Source: Methylobacterium aerolatum
GTDB taxonomy: Bacteria > Pseudomonadota > Alphaproteobacteria > Rhizobiales > Beijerinckiaceae
Direction: 5' to 3'
DNA: 64,000 nt
Assembly (NCBI RefSeq): GCF_022179085.1
Contig: NZ_BPQE01000039.1
Coordinates: forward strand, 19,035 to 83,034
The position numbers were made by a program, and so were the translations under genes. Each line of letters opens with the position of its first letter. Positions within the stretch are counted from its first letter, which is position 1. The notes under the pieces are model-generated. The model saw nothing but the letters and a program-made list of their open reading frames with translations, searched no databases and was not told the DNA's origin. Shown in pieces: positions 27,517 to 36,852 of this stretch.

Positions 27517-27543
27517 GGGCATGGGCCGGGGCGGCCCATGCCC
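27517..27543. terminator. 11-bp perfect hairpin between mxaI and mxaR
   Basis: GGGCATGGGCC at 27517-27527 pairs exactly with GGCCCATGCCC at 27533-27543 around a five-base loop. It lies between the mxaI stop (27551) and the mxaR start (27488). There is no T tract after it on the minus strand. It separates the four structural genes mxaFJGI from the accessory genes and may act as an attenuator or a 3' stabiliser. Confidence 0.6.
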
Positions 27544-27550
27544 GTGACGC

Positions 27551-27838
27551 TCAGTTCGTGATCTTGGCGACGTCGTATTCGAACTTGCCGGTCTTCTTGA
27601 AGTTGTCGACGCGCTTCTTGTTGCGCTCCTCCATCTGCTTGATGGAGTCCGCCTGCTTGGAGATTTCCTTGGGGTCGTGCTTCGGGTCGTACTTCGTCCC
27701 CGCCACCTTCTCCGGGAAGCCGGGCTTCGGCTCCCAGCAGTTGCCGGGCGCCTTGCAGGTCTGCCCGTCGTAGGCGAGCGCCGGGCCCGCGAAAGCCGCC
27801 GCCGCGAACAGCATGGCCACACCAATCGTCTTGCGCAT
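27551..27838 (-). CDS. mxaI: Methanol dehydrogenase small (beta) subunit
   Basis: A 95-residue precursor with a signal peptide (PALA at about 19-22) and a mature chain of about 73 residues starting YDGQTCK. The two Cys (TCK and NCWEP) and the Lys-rich helix (KQMEERNKKRVDNFKKTGKF) match MxaI. It wraps around MxaF in the periplasmic a2b2 enzyme. A good ribosome-binding site (GAGGAGAAGG) precedes the ATG by a few bases. Confidence 0.96.
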   Translation of the reverse strand: MRKTIGVAMLFAAAAFAGPALAYDGQTCKAPGNCWEPKPGFPEKVAGTKYDPKHDPKEISKQADSIKQMEERNKKRVDNFKKTGKFEYDVAKITN

Positions 27839-27894
27839 CTGCCTTCTCCTCGTTTCCTCGCCCCGTGATCCGGGGCCGTTCCTCGCTGGACCGC

Positions 27895-28518
27895 TCAGTC
27901 CGCCAGGGGCTTGCACTGGCCCGGCGCGTCCTTGGCGAAGTGCTGTCCCTCCTTGAACGGCGTGTAGTTCTTCTTCTGCTCGTCGTTCAGCCAGAGGGCA
28001 TCCTTGACCGGCCCGGTGTAGAGGTGCCGGATCCAGGCGATCACCTGCAGCATCTCGTCCGGGTTCAGGTCTTCGTTGTGCGGGCCCATCATGCCGTTGG
28101 CGCCGCCCCAGAGGGTCGCGAACAGCCCGGTATCCTCGGTGTTGGCCGGATAGGTCCAGTAGTTGTCGTTGAGGCCGGGGCCGACCTTGCCCTCCGCGAG
28201 GTGCCCGTGGCAGCCCGAGCACGAGGTGAGGTACAGGCTCTCGCCGTTGCGCAGGCAGGACTTGTCGTCGATGTAGATGTTCTTGCCGGTCTGGAAGAAC
28301 GTCTTCACCGCGGGCGTGTCGCGCCCGCCGGGCTTGCCCTCGGTGAGGTCCATGGCCTCGCCGGTGATGGTGTTGCGGAAGACGAGGCCGCTCTGCGCCC
28401 CCGCCTGCGGCTGGGCGAACACCGCCCCCGCAAGCCCCATTCCCGCAAGTCCCACCGCGCCGAGGGCGAGGGCTACCGTCAGAAGTCGCTGTGATCCATT
28501 CATACGAAGACTTCGCAT
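27895..28518 (-). CDS. mxaG: Cytochrome cL, electron acceptor of methanol dehydrogenase
   Basis: A 207-residue precursor with a signal peptide (GAVFAQ near residue 35) and one haem-binding CSGCH near residue 100. The MMGPHNEDL segment probably carries the axial Met. It accepts electrons directly from methanol dehydrogenase in the periplasm. An alternative ATG five codons downstream (28503) is equally possible. Confidence 0.95.
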   Translation of the reverse strand: MRSLRMNGSQRLLTVALALGAVGLAGMGLAGAVFAQPQAGAQSGLVFRNTITGEAMDLTEGKPGGRDTPAVKTFFQTGKNIYIDDKSCLRNGESLYLTSCSGCHGHLAEGKVGPGLNDNYWTYPANTEDTGLFATLWGGANGMMGPHNEDLNPDEMLQVIAWIRHLYTGPVKDALWLNDEQKKNYTPFKEGQHFAKDAPGQCKPLAD

Positions 28519-28546
28519 CTTTCTTGAGAGAACCGCCGGGGCGGGT

Positions 28547-29455
28547 TCAGTTGGTGGCGATGACGGGCACGCCGTCCTGCTTCAGGATGGCGTCGATCTG
28601 CGGCTTGGCCTTCGCGATGCCGGCATCGAGCGCCTCCCTCAGGGCCGCGTCGTCCTTGCGCACGCCCATGGACTGGTCGAAATCCTGCGGCATCTTGCGG
28701 CCGTCGCTCGTCACCGTGTCGTTCGGGACCGGGGCCATGCGCAGGGGCACGGCGGACTCCTTCACGTAGCGGGCGATGTCGGGGGCGAAGGCCACGCCCA
28801 CCGCCGCCTTGCCCTGCGCCACCTCGCTCACGAGGCGGCCGGGATCGATCTGCGTGTACTGGTTGCGCGGGGCGCGGAAGCCGACCAGTGAGTAGAGGTA
28901 GGCCATGTCCTCCTCGTAGCGGCCGATGTCCTTGAGCATCGCCTCGCCGGGGGAGCCGAAGGGCACCACCATGTGGTCGATGGTCTTGAGGCGCGGGTCC
29001 TTCCACGAGGCGATGTCGAGGTTGCTGTCGGCCTTCGTCAGGAAGACGTAGCCGGCGCGGTAATAGGGCTTGGTGGTCAGCACCCGCGGGTCGTCGCTGT
29101 CGAGGCCGACCACCACGTCGCAGAGGCGCTTCTCCAGGCCGTCGCGGACGAGGTAGATCGCCGGCTTGTCGAGGAAGACGAAGGCCGGCTTCCGGCCCAT
29201 CGCCTCGGCGACCGCCACCGCGATGCGGTTCTCCAGGCCGGACCCGTCCTTCATCGACAGGGGCGGCTGCTTCTCGGAGGCGCAGATCCGCAGCGTCGAG
29301 GGGTCGGCGGCCACCGCCACCGGGGCTTTCCTGGCGTCCGACTGGACGGCCTGGGCCTCCGATTCCTGGGCCTGCGCCTGCCCGCCGAGGGGGAGGAGCG
29401 CGAGGAGGGCGGCGGCGCAGGTCGCCGCGCGAAAGAATCCGCCGAGGAGCGGCAT
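28547..29455 (-). CDS. mxaJ: MxaJ, periplasmic protein of the methanol oxidation system
   Basis: A 302-residue exported protein: signal peptide (GGQAQAQ near residue 29), then a fold like extracellular solute-binding proteins of family 3 (LRICASEKQPPLSMKDGSG near residue 55; YYRAGYVFLT). It is encoded between mxaF and mxaG as in all mxa clusters. Its role is in enzyme assembly or activation rather than transport. Confidence 0.92.
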   Translation of the reverse strand: MPLLGGFFRAATCAAALLALLPLGGQAQAQESEAQAVQSDARKAPVAVAADPSTLRICASEKQPPLSMKDGSGLENRIAVAVAEAMGRKPAFVFLDKPAIYLVRDGLEKRLCDVVVGLDSDDPRVLTTKPYYRAGYVFLTKADSNLDIASWKDPRLKTIDHMVVPFGSPGEAMLKDIGRYEEDMAYLYSLVGFRAPRNQYTQIDPGRLVSEVAQGKAAVGVAFAPDIARYVKESAVPLRMAPVPNDTVTSDGRKMPQDFDQSMGVRKDDAALREALDAGIAKAKPQIDAILKQDGVPVIATN

Positions 29456-29542
29456 GGGCGTTGATCCCTGATGCTGTGCTTAAGTGTTGGCGCGCTGGCT
29501 TCGGACATGGCGTGTCCGCCGGGGGCAGGCGCCGCCCCGTGG

Positions 29543-29570
29543 CCCTCGCCGGCCCGGAGGCCGGCGAGGG
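29543..29570. terminator. 12-bp perfect hairpin between mxaF and mxaJ
   Basis: CCCTCGCCGGCC at 29543-29554 pairs exactly with GGCCGGCGAGGG at 29559-29570 around a four-base loop. It begins 15 bases after the mxaF stop. No T tract follows. It could protect the 3' end of an abundant mxaF message or terminate part of the transcripts before mxaJ. Confidence 0.65.
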
Positions 29571-29584
29571 ATGTCGTCGTGGCG

Positions 29585-31474
29585 TTACTTCACGGCCGCC
29601 TGCTGGTACTCGCCGACGTTCGGGTCGTCGTAGGGACCCTTGCCGTCCAGCGAGAACACGATCACGCCGCCGCCCATCTGCGTGTAGTTGGCGAGCTTCT
29701 TGAACGCGCCCACCGCGCCGAGGCCGGCCGTCGGGTCCTGAAGGTCGAAGACGAGGCCCACACCCGGCCAGCCGCCGACGCCGTAGTTGATGGCGACGTA
29801 CTGCGTGCCCTTGTGGTTGTAGGTGATCGGGTAGCCGATCGCCCCGGAGGGAAGCTTGAACTTCCAGAGCAGGTCTCCGTTGTCGGAGTCCCGCGCCTTG
29901 ATGAAGCCGTCGAGCGTCCCGTAGAGCACGATGTTCCCGGCGGTGGCGGTGGTGCCGCCCCAGACCGCGAAGCGCTCCATCTTCTCCCAGTTGAACTTGC
30001 CGGTGATGGCGTTGTAGCTCTTGATCTGGCCGAGGCCCTCGTAGTTCTGCCGGTCACCCTTCGGGCCGGGATACATGTTCAGCGTCGCGCCGACGAAGAA
30101 CTGACCCGCCCGGTAGGGCAGCATGAAGGGCTCCCAATCCATGCAGATGTGGTTGATGCCCATGTAGAAGGCCTGGCGCTTCGGATCGTACGAATCGTGG
30201 CCCTGGTTGTGGTAGCCCATCGCCGAGGGGCAGATGTCCTTGGCGAGGTGGTCCATCCGGGTGCCGTATTCCGGATCGCGGACCGGGGTGCCGGACTTCA
30301 GGTCCACCGACTTGAACACGTTGACCGTGTCGTCGATCTTGTTCGCCGAGACGAGGGAGCCGTCCGTCCGGTCGAGGGTGTAGACGATGCCGTTGCGGTC
30401 CGGGTGGGTGAGGAGCTTCCTCATCTTCCCGTCCTTGTCCTTCTGCTCGGACAGCATCATCACGTTGACGCCGGCGTAGTCCCACTCGTCATGCGGCGTC
30501 TTCTGGTAGCCGAAATGGGCCTGGCCCGTATCGGCGTCGCGGCCGAAGATGGTCATGGTCCACTTGTTGTCGCCCGGCCGCATGGTCTCGTTCCACGGCG
30601 CCGGGTTGCCGGTGCCGAAGTAGATCATGTTCGTGCCGGGGTCGTAGGCGTACCAGCCCCAGTTGGTGCCGCCGCCGATCTTCCAGGCGTCGCCCTCCCA
30701 GGTGGTCGTGCCGAGGTTCTTCTGGCCGTAATGGGCGTTCTTGATGTTGAAGTCGTCGGCCAGCAGCAGGTCCTGGTCGGGCCCCGTCGCGTAGGCCCGC
30801 CACACCTGGGCGCCGGTCTTCACGTCGTAGGCGGTCAGGTAGCCGCGCACGCCGAGCTCGGCGCCCGAGGAGCCGACGATCACCTTGTCCTTCACCACGT
30901 AGGGGGCGATGGTCAGGGTCGAGCCGACCTTGATGTCGGAGTTCTCGATCTTCCACACCGTCTCGCCGGTGTTGGCGTTGAGCGCCGCCACATGGCCGTC
31001 GAGCTGCGTCTTCAGGATCAGCGGCGGCGTCTTGCCGTCGCCCGGCCAGTAGGCCAACCCGCGGTTGACGAGATCGCAGCAGGCGACCGAGCGGGCGGCC
31101 GGGTTCTGCTTCGGCTTGTCCTGCCACAGGATGTGGCCCGGGTCGTCGAGATCGAGCGCGAAGGTGTAGTTCGGGAACGAGGTGTGGACGTACATCTTGC
31201 CGTCCACCACCAGGGGCGCGCCCTCGTGGCCGTTGAGCAGGCCGGTGGAGAAGGTCCAAGCCGGCTTCAGCTGCTTGACGTTCGATTTGTTGATCTGCGT
31301 CAGCTCGCTGTAGTTGTTCGAGTCGTAGTTCTTACCGGGCATCACCCAGTTGTCTTCGCTCTTCGCCAGCTCATTGAGCTTGTCGTTGGCGAACGCGGTC
31401 CCGGCCAGGCCGAGCGGTGCGACCGCGACCATCGCCAGCACCGACACCGAGCGCGAAAGTTGTCTCAACCTCAT
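29585..31474 (-). CDS. mxaF: Calcium-type PQQ methanol dehydrogenase large subunit
   Basis: A 629-residue precursor with a 29-residue signal peptide (AGTAFA, mature start NDKL). With mature numbering the family residues fall in place: Cys103-Cys104 vicinal disulphide (VACCDL), Glu177 (SGAELG), Asn261 (GTGNPAPW) and catalytic base Asp303 (WDYAGVN). The residue two after Asp303 is Ala, not the Asp that marks lanthanide-dependent XoxF, so this is the Ca-enzyme MxaF. It oxidises methanol to formaldehyde in the periplasm. The ATG at 31474 has a strong site (GAGGAGAT) upstream. Confidence 0.97.
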   Translation of the reverse strand: MRLRQLSRSVSVLAMVAVAPLGLAGTAFANDKLNELAKSEDNWVMPGKNYDSNNYSELTQINKSNVKQLKPAWTFSTGLLNGHEGAPLVVDGKMYVHTSFPNYTFALDLDDPGHILWQDKPKQNPAARSVACCDLVNRGLAYWPGDGKTPPLILKTQLDGHVAALNANTGETVWKIENSDIKVGSTLTIAPYVVKDKVIVGSSGAELGVRGYLTAYDVKTGAQVWRAYATGPDQDLLLADDFNIKNAHYGQKNLGTTTWEGDAWKIGGGTNWGWYAYDPGTNMIYFGTGNPAPWNETMRPGDNKWTMTIFGRDADTGQAHFGYQKTPHDEWDYAGVNVMMLSEQKDKDGKMRKLLTHPDRNGIVYTLDRTDGSLVSANKIDDTVNVFKSVDLKSGTPVRDPEYGTRMDHLAKDICPSAMGYHNQGHDSYDPKRQAFYMGINHICMDWEPFMLPYRAGQFFVGATLNMYPGPKGDRQNYEGLGQIKSYNAITGKFNWEKMERFAVWGGTTATAGNIVLYGTLDGFIKARDSDNGDLLWKFKLPSGAIGYPITYNHKGTQYVAINYGVGGWPGVGLVFDLQDPTAGLGAVGAFKKLANYTQMGGGVIVFSLDGKGPYDDPNVGEYQQAAVK

Positions 31475-31819
31475 TGTGCATCTCCTCGCCGGACCGCCAC
31501 GCCTTGAGGCCTCGCGGCTGATGATTGTGCGATGCAAGATAAACTGAAAGTCGATCTTGTTGATTCCGGCCTGTCGAAAGACTTGCTTGACGTTCAACTC
31601 TTAGAAAAGTTTTATTACGACCGGTATCGCCCCTCATTTTTATCGATATCAACCCTCGAATGTCTCTAGGATCTCGGTTATTTGTTTCCGGGAGGAATCG
31701 GCAACTGGCATCGGGGAGTATGGAACGGGCCCGCGCTGCTTGACGCGGCCGGAAACCGCCCTCACTCATGGCGGTCAAGCCGGTGCAGAACGATCGGCGC
31801 GAAGGACGAGGGAGGTGGG
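31475..31819. promoter_or_regulatory. mxaF leader and divergent promoter region
   Basis: There is no gene in these 345 bases, which separate divergent mxaF (minus) and an exported protease (plus). The stretch from about 31580 to 31690 is clearly A/T-rich for this genome. In Methylobacterium the mxaF transcript starts well upstream of its ATG, so the promoter is expected here. I could not assign -35/-10 boxes with confidence. Confidence 0.6.
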
Positions 31820-32608
31820 ATGGGACGCGGGCGCGCATGGCACCTGTGCCTCCTGGCTGTGCCGTTCCTCGGCGGAGGCGGCCTCGCGACGGCCGCGCTC
31901 TACCCGCAGGACGGGCGCCGGGACCTGACCGGCGCCGACCTCGACCACTACAAGGGCGCGGGCGTGCTCTGGTGCCGCCGGCCGGACGGCGTGCCGCAGA
32001 AGGCGGCGGCGGCGTGGCTGGTGGCGGACCCGTCCCTGGTCGTGCTCAATGCGCACAACTTCCGCGACCGGCGCCTGGAGCAGACCCGGCCGGTCTCCGA
32101 CTGCTACTTCCAGATCGCCGGCCGCAACTACGAGTTCGCGGCGGACAGCCTCCGCCTGGGGACGGCCCCCGGCGCCGACGCCCTGCACATCACCGACGAC
32201 TGGGCGATCCTGCGCCTCGCGAGCCCGGCGGATGCCGTCCCGCAGCCCCTGCCCGTGCCGCCGGACCTGCCGACGGGGGAGGTCTCCGTGCGGGTGACGA
32301 TGGTGTCACCGGCCGGCCACGAGAACTATCGCGGGCCCAGCAGCCTGGAGCGCTGCACGATCCGGCGCATCGACCCGCCGAGCGAGGGCGCGATCCGCCG
32401 CGCCCGCCACGATTGCAACGACGGCTACGGCGGCTCCGGGTCCGGCCTCTTCGACGAGGCCGGCCGCCTGATCGCGATGCAGAGCGCCTCGTCGGTGATG
32501 AACGCGAAACACGGGTTCGACCCCGAGTTCCACTACGGCTCGGCACTGCTGTTCGAGGGGCAGCTCGTCGACACGCTGAAATCCCTTGCCCGGCCCGGCC
32601 GGGAGTGA
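31820..32608 (+). CDS. Exported trypsin-like serine protease
   Basis: A 262-residue protein preceded by GGAGG, with a signal peptide (residues 1-24). A chymotrypsin-fold triad is visible: His in VVLNAHNF near residue 76, Asp in TDDWAILRL near residue 131 and Ser in GYGGSGSGLFD near residue 214. GSGSGL replaces the common GDSGGP. It is divergent from mxaF, so co-regulation is possible but unproven. Substrate unknown. Confidence 0.75.
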   Translation: MGRGRAWHLCLLAVPFLGGGGLATAALYPQDGRRDLTGADLDHYKGAGVLWCRRPDGVPQKAAAAWLVADPSLVVLNAHNFRDRRLEQTRPVSDCYFQIAGRNYEFAADSLRLGTAPGADALHITDDWAILRLASPADAVPQPLPVPPDLPTGEVSVRVTMVSPAGHENYRGPSSLERCTIRRIDPPSEGAIRRARHDCNDGYGGSGSGLFDEAGRLIAMQSASSVMNAKHGFDPEFHYGSALLFEGQLVDTLKSLARPGRE

Positions 32609-32650
32609 CGGGCCCAAGGTCCGGGACGCATCCGGGACGCCCCCGGGACG

Positions 32651-32699
32651 GCCGGCGAGGGCGATTTCCGGGAGGTCCGGATCGCCCCCGCTCGCCGGC
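32651..32699. terminator. Bidirectional hairpin between convergent genes
   Basis: GCCGGCGAG plus GGCGAT (32651-32665) pairs with ATCGCC plus CTCGCCGGC (32681-32686 and 32691-32699), leaving a four-base bulge. It lies between the stop of the protease gene and the stop of arsH. Three copies of CCGGGACG, 11 bases apart, precede it (32621-32650). Confidence 0.55.
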
Positions 32700-32742
32700 G
32701 GCGACGAGGACGCGCAGCGATCCGCGTTCGACTGAAGCCGCT

Positions 32743-33477
32743 TCAGCGCGTCACGAAGCCGATGTCGGCGGCGACGCCGCGCAACCGGTCCGGCTCGCGG
32801 TCCTTGCGCTCGCTGTAGCGGTCCACGAGGTAGTCCGCCCGCCCGCGGGTCAGGAGCGTGAACTTCATCAGTTCCTCGCACACGTCCACGACGCGCTCGT
32901 AGAGCGGCCCCGGCTTCATCCGGCCGGCCTCGTCGAACTCCTTGTAGGCCATGGGCACGGACGACTGGTTGGGGATGGTGATCATGCGCATCCAGCGGCC
33001 GAGGAGGCGCAGGGCGTTCACGGCGTTGAAGCTCTGCGAGCCGCCCGACACCTGCATCACCGCGAGGGTGCGCCCCTGGGTCGGCCGCACGCTACCCTCG
33101 GAGAGCGGCAGCCAGTCGATCTGGCTCTTCATCACCCCGGTGAGGGTGCCGTGCCGCTCCGGGGACACCCACACCTGGCCCTCCGACCAGACCGACAGCG
33201 CGCGCAGTTCCTGCACCTTCGGATGGTCGGCGGTCGTGTCGTCCGGCAGGGGCAGGCCGTGGGCATCGTAGATCCTCACCTCGCCGCCCATGGCTTCGAG
33301 GAGGCGGGCGGCCTCAAAGGCCAGGAACCGGCTGAACGAGCGCTCGCGCAGGGATCCGTAGAGGATCAGGAAGCGGGGCGCGTGGGCGAGGGCCGGGGCC
33401 GCCTCCACGCGGTCGCGGGTCGGCACCGCGAAATGCGCCGCGCTCAGGTTCGGCAGTCCGTCATCGAAGGGTGGCAT
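32743..33477 (-). CDS. arsH: ArsH, NADPH-dependent flavoprotein of arsenic resistance
   Basis: A 244-residue flavodoxin-like reductase with the FMN phosphate-binding segment [14 protein letters not shown] near residue 28 and ArsH motifs ([34 protein letters not shown]). ArsH oxidises trivalent organoarsenicals or reduces flavins and quinones. It diverges from arsR across an operator palindrome. I chose the ATG at 33477 rather than one 12 codons upstream, which would overlap the operator region. Confidence 0.93.
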   Translation of the reverse strand: MPPFDDGLPNLSAAHFAVPTRDRVEAAPALAHAPRFLILYGSLRERSFSRFLAFEAARLLEAMGGEVRIYDAHGLPLPDDTTADHPKVQELRALSVWSEGQVWVSPERHGTLTGVMKSQIDWLPLSEGSVRPTQGRTLAVMQVSGGSQSFNAVNALRLLGRWMRMITIPNQSSVPMAYKEFDEAGRMKPGPLYERVVDVCEELMKFTLLTRGRADYLVDRYSERKDREPDRLRGVAADIGFVTR

Positions 33478-33509
33478 CGGCTTGTCCAAGGATCGGTCGT
33501 CCCTTACAC

Positions 33510-33525
33510 TCAAACGATCGTTTGA
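33510..33525. promoter_or_regulatory. ArsR operator palindrome
   Basis: TCAAACGATCGTTTGA is a perfect 16-bp palindrome placed between divergent arsH and arsR. ArsR repressors bind palindromes of this type in divergent ars promoters, so arsenite-inducible control of both units is inferred. Confidence 0.75.
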
Positions 33526-33539
33526 AGATTGAATCGGAA

Positions 33540-33899
33540 ATGGACGAGCCGCAAGCCCTCGCCGCGTTCACGGCCCTCGCGCAGGAACACCGCCTGCGCC
33601 TCGTCCGGGCGCTGGTGACTGCCGGGCCGGAGGGCATGGCGTCCGGTGTGCTGGCCGAGGCGGTCGGCGTGTCCGCCGCCACCGTGTCCCACCACCTCAA
33701 GGAGCTGAGCCATGCCGGGCTGGTCGCCTCGCGGCGCGAGGGCCGCTCCATCGTCTACAGCGCCGCCTACGGGATGCTGTCCGACCTGATCGCCTTCCTG
33801 ATGAAGGAGTGCTGCCAGGGCCGCCCGGAGGTCTGCGCCCCGGCCATGGCCGCGCTGGCCACCTGCTGTCCCCCGACCGGAGAGACCGCCCATGCCTGA
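33540..33899 (+). CDS. arsR: ArsR-family arsenic-responsive repressor
   Basis: A 119-residue winged-helix repressor with the recognition region [18 protein letters not shown] near residue 42. The metalloid-sensing Cys are C-terminal ([10 protein letters not shown] and ATCC) rather than in the classical CVC position of the DNA-binding helix, as in other atypical ArsR. Its end overlaps arsC by 8 bases. An upstream start would fuse the palindrome into the gene, so the ATG at 33540 is preferred. Confidence 0.9.
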   Translation: MDEPQALAAFTALAQEHRLRLVRALVTAGPEGMASGVLAEAVGVSAATVSHHLKELSHAGLVASRREGRSIVYSAAYGMLSDLIAFLMKECCQGRPEVCAPAMAALATCCPPTGETAHA

Positions 33900-34329
33900 C
33901 CCGTTCGACGTCGTGATCTACCACAACCCCGCGTGCGGCACGTCGCGCAACGCCCTGGCGATGATCCGCAACGCCGGACTCGAGCCGCATGTGATCGAGT
34001 ACCTCAAGACCCCGCCCACCCGGGCGCTCCTGGTCCAGCTCCTCGCCCGCGCCGGCCTCGGCGTCCGCGACGTGCTGCGGGAGAAGGGCACTCCGTTCGC
34101 CGCGCTGAACCTCGGCGATCCGGCGCTGACCGACGCGCACCTGCTCGATGCGATCGAGGCGCACCCGATCCTCCTCAACCGCCCGCTGGTCGTCACGCCC
34201 AAGGGCGTGCGCCTGTGCCGCCCGTCCGAGGCCGTGCTGGATCTCCTGCCGGCCCAGCGGGGCGAGTTCGTCAAGGAGGATGGCGAGCGGGTCGTGGACG
34301 GGCACGGCCGCCGCGTCGCCACCGCCTGA
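33892..34329 (+). CDS. arsC: Glutaredoxin-coupled arsenate reductase
   Basis: A 145-residue ArsC with the catalytic Cys15 in [11 protein letters not shown] and the anion-binding Arg region ([16 protein letters not shown]) near residue 95, typical of the glutathione/glutaredoxin type. It reduces arsenate to arsenite for export by ArsB, encoded 34 bases downstream. Confidence 0.94.
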   Translation: MPDPFDVVIYHNPACGTSRNALAMIRNAGLEPHVIEYLKTPPTRALLVQLLARAGLGVRDVLREKGTPFAALNLGDPALTDAHLLDAIEAHPILLNRPLVVTPKGVRLCRPSEAVLDLLPAQRGEFVKEDGERVVDGHGRRVATA

Positions 34330-34363
34330 GCCTCGCGCCGACCGACAGGAAGACACCGCCCGG

Positions 34364-35662
34364 ATGCTCGCACTCGCCATCTTCCTCACGACCCTCGTGT
34401 TCGTCATCTGGCAGCCCGGGGGCCTCGGGATCGGGTGGAGCGCGCTGGCCGGCGCGGGCGTCGCGCTGGCCACGGGGGTGATCCATCCGGGCGACGTCCC
34501 GGTGGTCTGGCACATCGTCTGGGATGCCACCTTCACCTTCGTGGCGCTCATCGTCGTCTCGCTGCTGCTCGACGAGGCCGGGTTCTTCCACTGGGCGGCG
34601 CTCCACGTCGCCCGCTGGGGCGGCGGGAGGGGCCGGCGGCTGTTTCCCCTGGTCGTGCTCCTCGGCGCGGCCATCGCGGCGGTGTTCGCCAACGACGGCG
34701 CCGCGCTGCTGCTGACGCCGATCGTGCTGGCGATCCTGGTGCGGCTCGACGTCGAGCCGGCGGCGGCGCTCGCCTTCATCGTCGCCTGCGGCTTCGTGGC
34801 GGATTCGACCTCCCTGCCGCTGGTGATCTCCAACCTCGTCAACATCGTCTCGGCCAACTTCTTCGACGTGACCTTCGGCCGGTACGCGGCGGTGATGGTG
34901 CCGGTGAACCTCGTCTCCCTGGCGGCGACCCTGCTGGTGCTGTGGGTCTCCTTCCGGCGCGACGTGCCGGCGGCCTATTCCGTGGACGCCCTGGAACGCC
35001 CGGCCGAGGCGATCCGTGATCCGCTCGTGTTCCGGGCGGCGTTCCCGCTGCTCGGTGTCCTCCTGCTCGCCTACTTCGTGACCGCGCCGTTCGGGGTGCC
35101 GGTGTCGGCCGTGACCTGTGCCGGCGCGGCGGTGCTCCTGCTGCTCGCGAAGCGGGGCGGGACCATCCCGATCCGCAGGGTGCTGGCCGGCGCCCCCTGG
35201 CAGATCGTCCTCTTCAGCCTCGGCATGTACCTCGTGGTCTACGGCCTGCGGAACGCCGGGCTGACCGACGCGCTGGCCAAGGGACTGGTCTGGCTCGCCG
35301 GGCACGGTCCGTGGGTCGCCACGGTCGGCACCGGCTTCGCGGCGGCGATCCTGTCGTCGGTGATGAACAACATGCCGAGCGTGCTGGTCGGCGCGCTCTC
35401 GATCCAGCAAGCCCCGGACCTGTCGCCGCTGACCCGCGAACTCATGATCTACGCCAACGTCATCGGCTGCGACCTCGGGCCGAAGTTCACCCCGATCGGC
35501 AGCCTCGCGACGCTGCTCTGGCTGCACGTCCTCGCCGGCAAGGGCCGGACCATCACCTGGGGCCAGTACATGAAGGTCGGCCTCGTCGTTACCCCGCCCG
35601 TGCTGCTGGCCGCCTTGCTGGCGCTGGCGGCGTGGCTGCCGCTCCTCGGCGCCGCCGGGTAG
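34364..35662 (+). CDS. arsB: Arsenite efflux permease
   Basis: A 432-residue membrane protein with about eleven to twelve hydrophobic segments and ArsB family patterns: [10 protein letters not shown] near residue 109, the [11 protein letters not shown] segment near residue 335 and the C-terminal [25 protein letters not shown]. It exports arsenite across the inner membrane. It completes an arsRCB unit opposite arsH. Confidence 0.93.
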   Translation: MLALAIFLTTLVFVIWQPGGLGIGWSALAGAGVALATGVIHPGDVPVVWHIVWDATFTFVALIVVSLLLDEAGFFHWAALHVARWGGGRGRRLFPLVVLLGAAIAAVFANDGAALLLTPIVLAILVRLDVEPAAALAFIVACGFVADSTSLPLVISNLVNIVSANFFDVTFGRYAAVMVPVNLVSLAATLLVLWVSFRRDVPAAYSVDALERPAEAIRDPLVFRAAFPLLGVLLLAYFVTAPFGVPVSAVTCAGAAVLLLLAKRGGTIPIRRVLAGAPWQIVLFSLGMYLVVYGLRNAGLTDALAKGLVWLAGHGPWVATVGTGFAAAILSSVMNNMPSVLVGALSIQQAPDLSPLTRELMIYANVIGCDLGPKFTPIGSLATLLWLHVLAGKGRTITWGQYMKVGLVVTPPVLLAALLALAAWLPLLGAAG

Positions 35663-35686
35663 GCCGATCGCGTTGGCGGGGCCGGG

Positions 35687-36760
35687 CTACATCGGCAGCT
35701 TCGGTGCGGTCAGGAGGACGTCCTCCAGCGGTTGCCTGTAGAATCGGGCGAAGGCCGTGGTGCCGTGGCCGGAGGTCTCGGGGCTGGCCGGTATCAGGTA
35801 CAGGCGCCCCGACTTCAGCCGCTTGATGTCGCGCTCCATGATCCCGGTTTCGGGCGGGTTGCGTTCGTCATCGGCGGAGTTGATGGCCAGCACGGTGCCC
35901 CTGATCGTCTCCAGCCCCAGCGAGGGGTCGTAGCCGCGGGACGCCTCCCATTGGTAGATGTAGTCGTTGGCGTCGGCGTTGAACGGCGCTCCGAGGCGGG
36001 CATCCACCACCTGGTCGGCCCGGTCGCCGGTCGGGGCCTGCTTCTGCAGGGCCAGCGTGCCGCCGCTGGTGGCGAGGGCGAAGAACACGTTGGCGACCCG
36101 CAGCGACGGAGGCTGACGGGTGTACTCGCCGCCGGCGTAGGTCGGGTCGCGCCTGATCGATTCGACGAGGAGCCTGCGCAGCATCCAGTTGCGGCTCGCC
36201 ATCTCGCTCGGCTGGGACGCCATGGGGACGAGGATGTCCGCGTAGCCGGGATGGGTCACGCCCAGGATCCAGGTGTGCATGCCCCCCATCGAATTGCCGA
36301 TGATGAGGCGAACGTGCGTGAGGCCGAGATGCTCGGTCAGGAGCCGATACTGTGCCTCGGCCATGTCGTCGTAATTGTATTTCGGGAAGCGCGTCTTCAG
36401 CCCGTCCGACGGCTTGGACGACTTCCCGTGGCCGATCGCGTCCGGGATCACGATGTAATACCGCGACGCATCGAGGGGCTGTCCGGGGCCGAACAGCTCC
36501 CCGGCGAAGCCGGCCGTCAGCATGCTGGCCGTCGAGCCCGTGGTGCCGTGCAGGACCACCACGGGCTCGCCCTTCGGATCCCCGATGGTGACGTAGTGCA
36601 GATGCAACTCCGGCAGCACGTCACCCGTGTGGAACCGGAAGTCCCTGACCGTCCAGTCGCCCGCCCTGGGAGCGGGATAGTCGGCCGCCTGCGCCGCGAA
36701 CGCGGCCCAGGACAAGGCCAGTCCCGCCGCTGCGGCCCGCACGAGATCCAGCGCCGGCAT
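35687..36760 (-). CDS. Exported MetX-like alpha/beta hydrolase
   Basis: A 357-residue protein with a signal peptide (AAFAAQAAD near residue 25) and an alpha/beta hydrolase fold: VVVLHGTTG oxyanion region, nucleophile elbow GNSMGGMHT near residue 157 and a late HGTTAF with the catalytic His. The sequence is nearest to homoserine O-acetyltransferase-like hydrolases, but a periplasmic location argues against a role in methionine synthesis. It is downstream of a PQQ dehydrogenase and a cytochrome on the same strand. Confidence 0.75.
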   Translation of the reverse strand: MPALDLVRAAAAGLALSWAAFAAQAADYPAPRAGDWTVRDFRFHTGDVLPELHLHYVTIGDPKGEPVVVLHGTTGSTASMLTAGFAGELFGPGQPLDASRYYIVIPDAIGHGKSSKPSDGLKTRFPKYNYDDMAEAQYRLLTEHLGLTHVRLIIGNSMGGMHTWILGVTHPGYADILVPMASQPSEMASRNWMLRRLLVESIRRDPTYAGGEYTRQPPSLRVANVFFALATSGGTLALQKQAPTGDRADQVVDARLGAPFNADANDYIYQWEASRGYDPSLGLETIRGTVLAINSADDERNPPETGIMERDIKRLKSGRLYLIPASPETSGHGTTAFARFYRQPLEDVLLTAPKLPM

Positions 36761-36852
36761 GGGGTCACCCTCGATGGTGCGACGGGATGGAGGCGCTCCC
36801 CAGGGGCGGGTCCGGTTCCTGTCCCTGGGATGGGGGGCGTCGTGTCGGCACG

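Noticed and set aside
29543-29570. Classical Rho-independent terminator after mxaF
   Set aside because: The stem is strong but no T tract follows on the minus strand, so it was kept only as a hairpin with a possible attenuating or stabilising role.
29585-31474. Lanthanide-dependent XoxF
   Set aside because: The residue two after the catalytic Asp is Ala rather than Asp, and mxaI and the whole assembly set are present.
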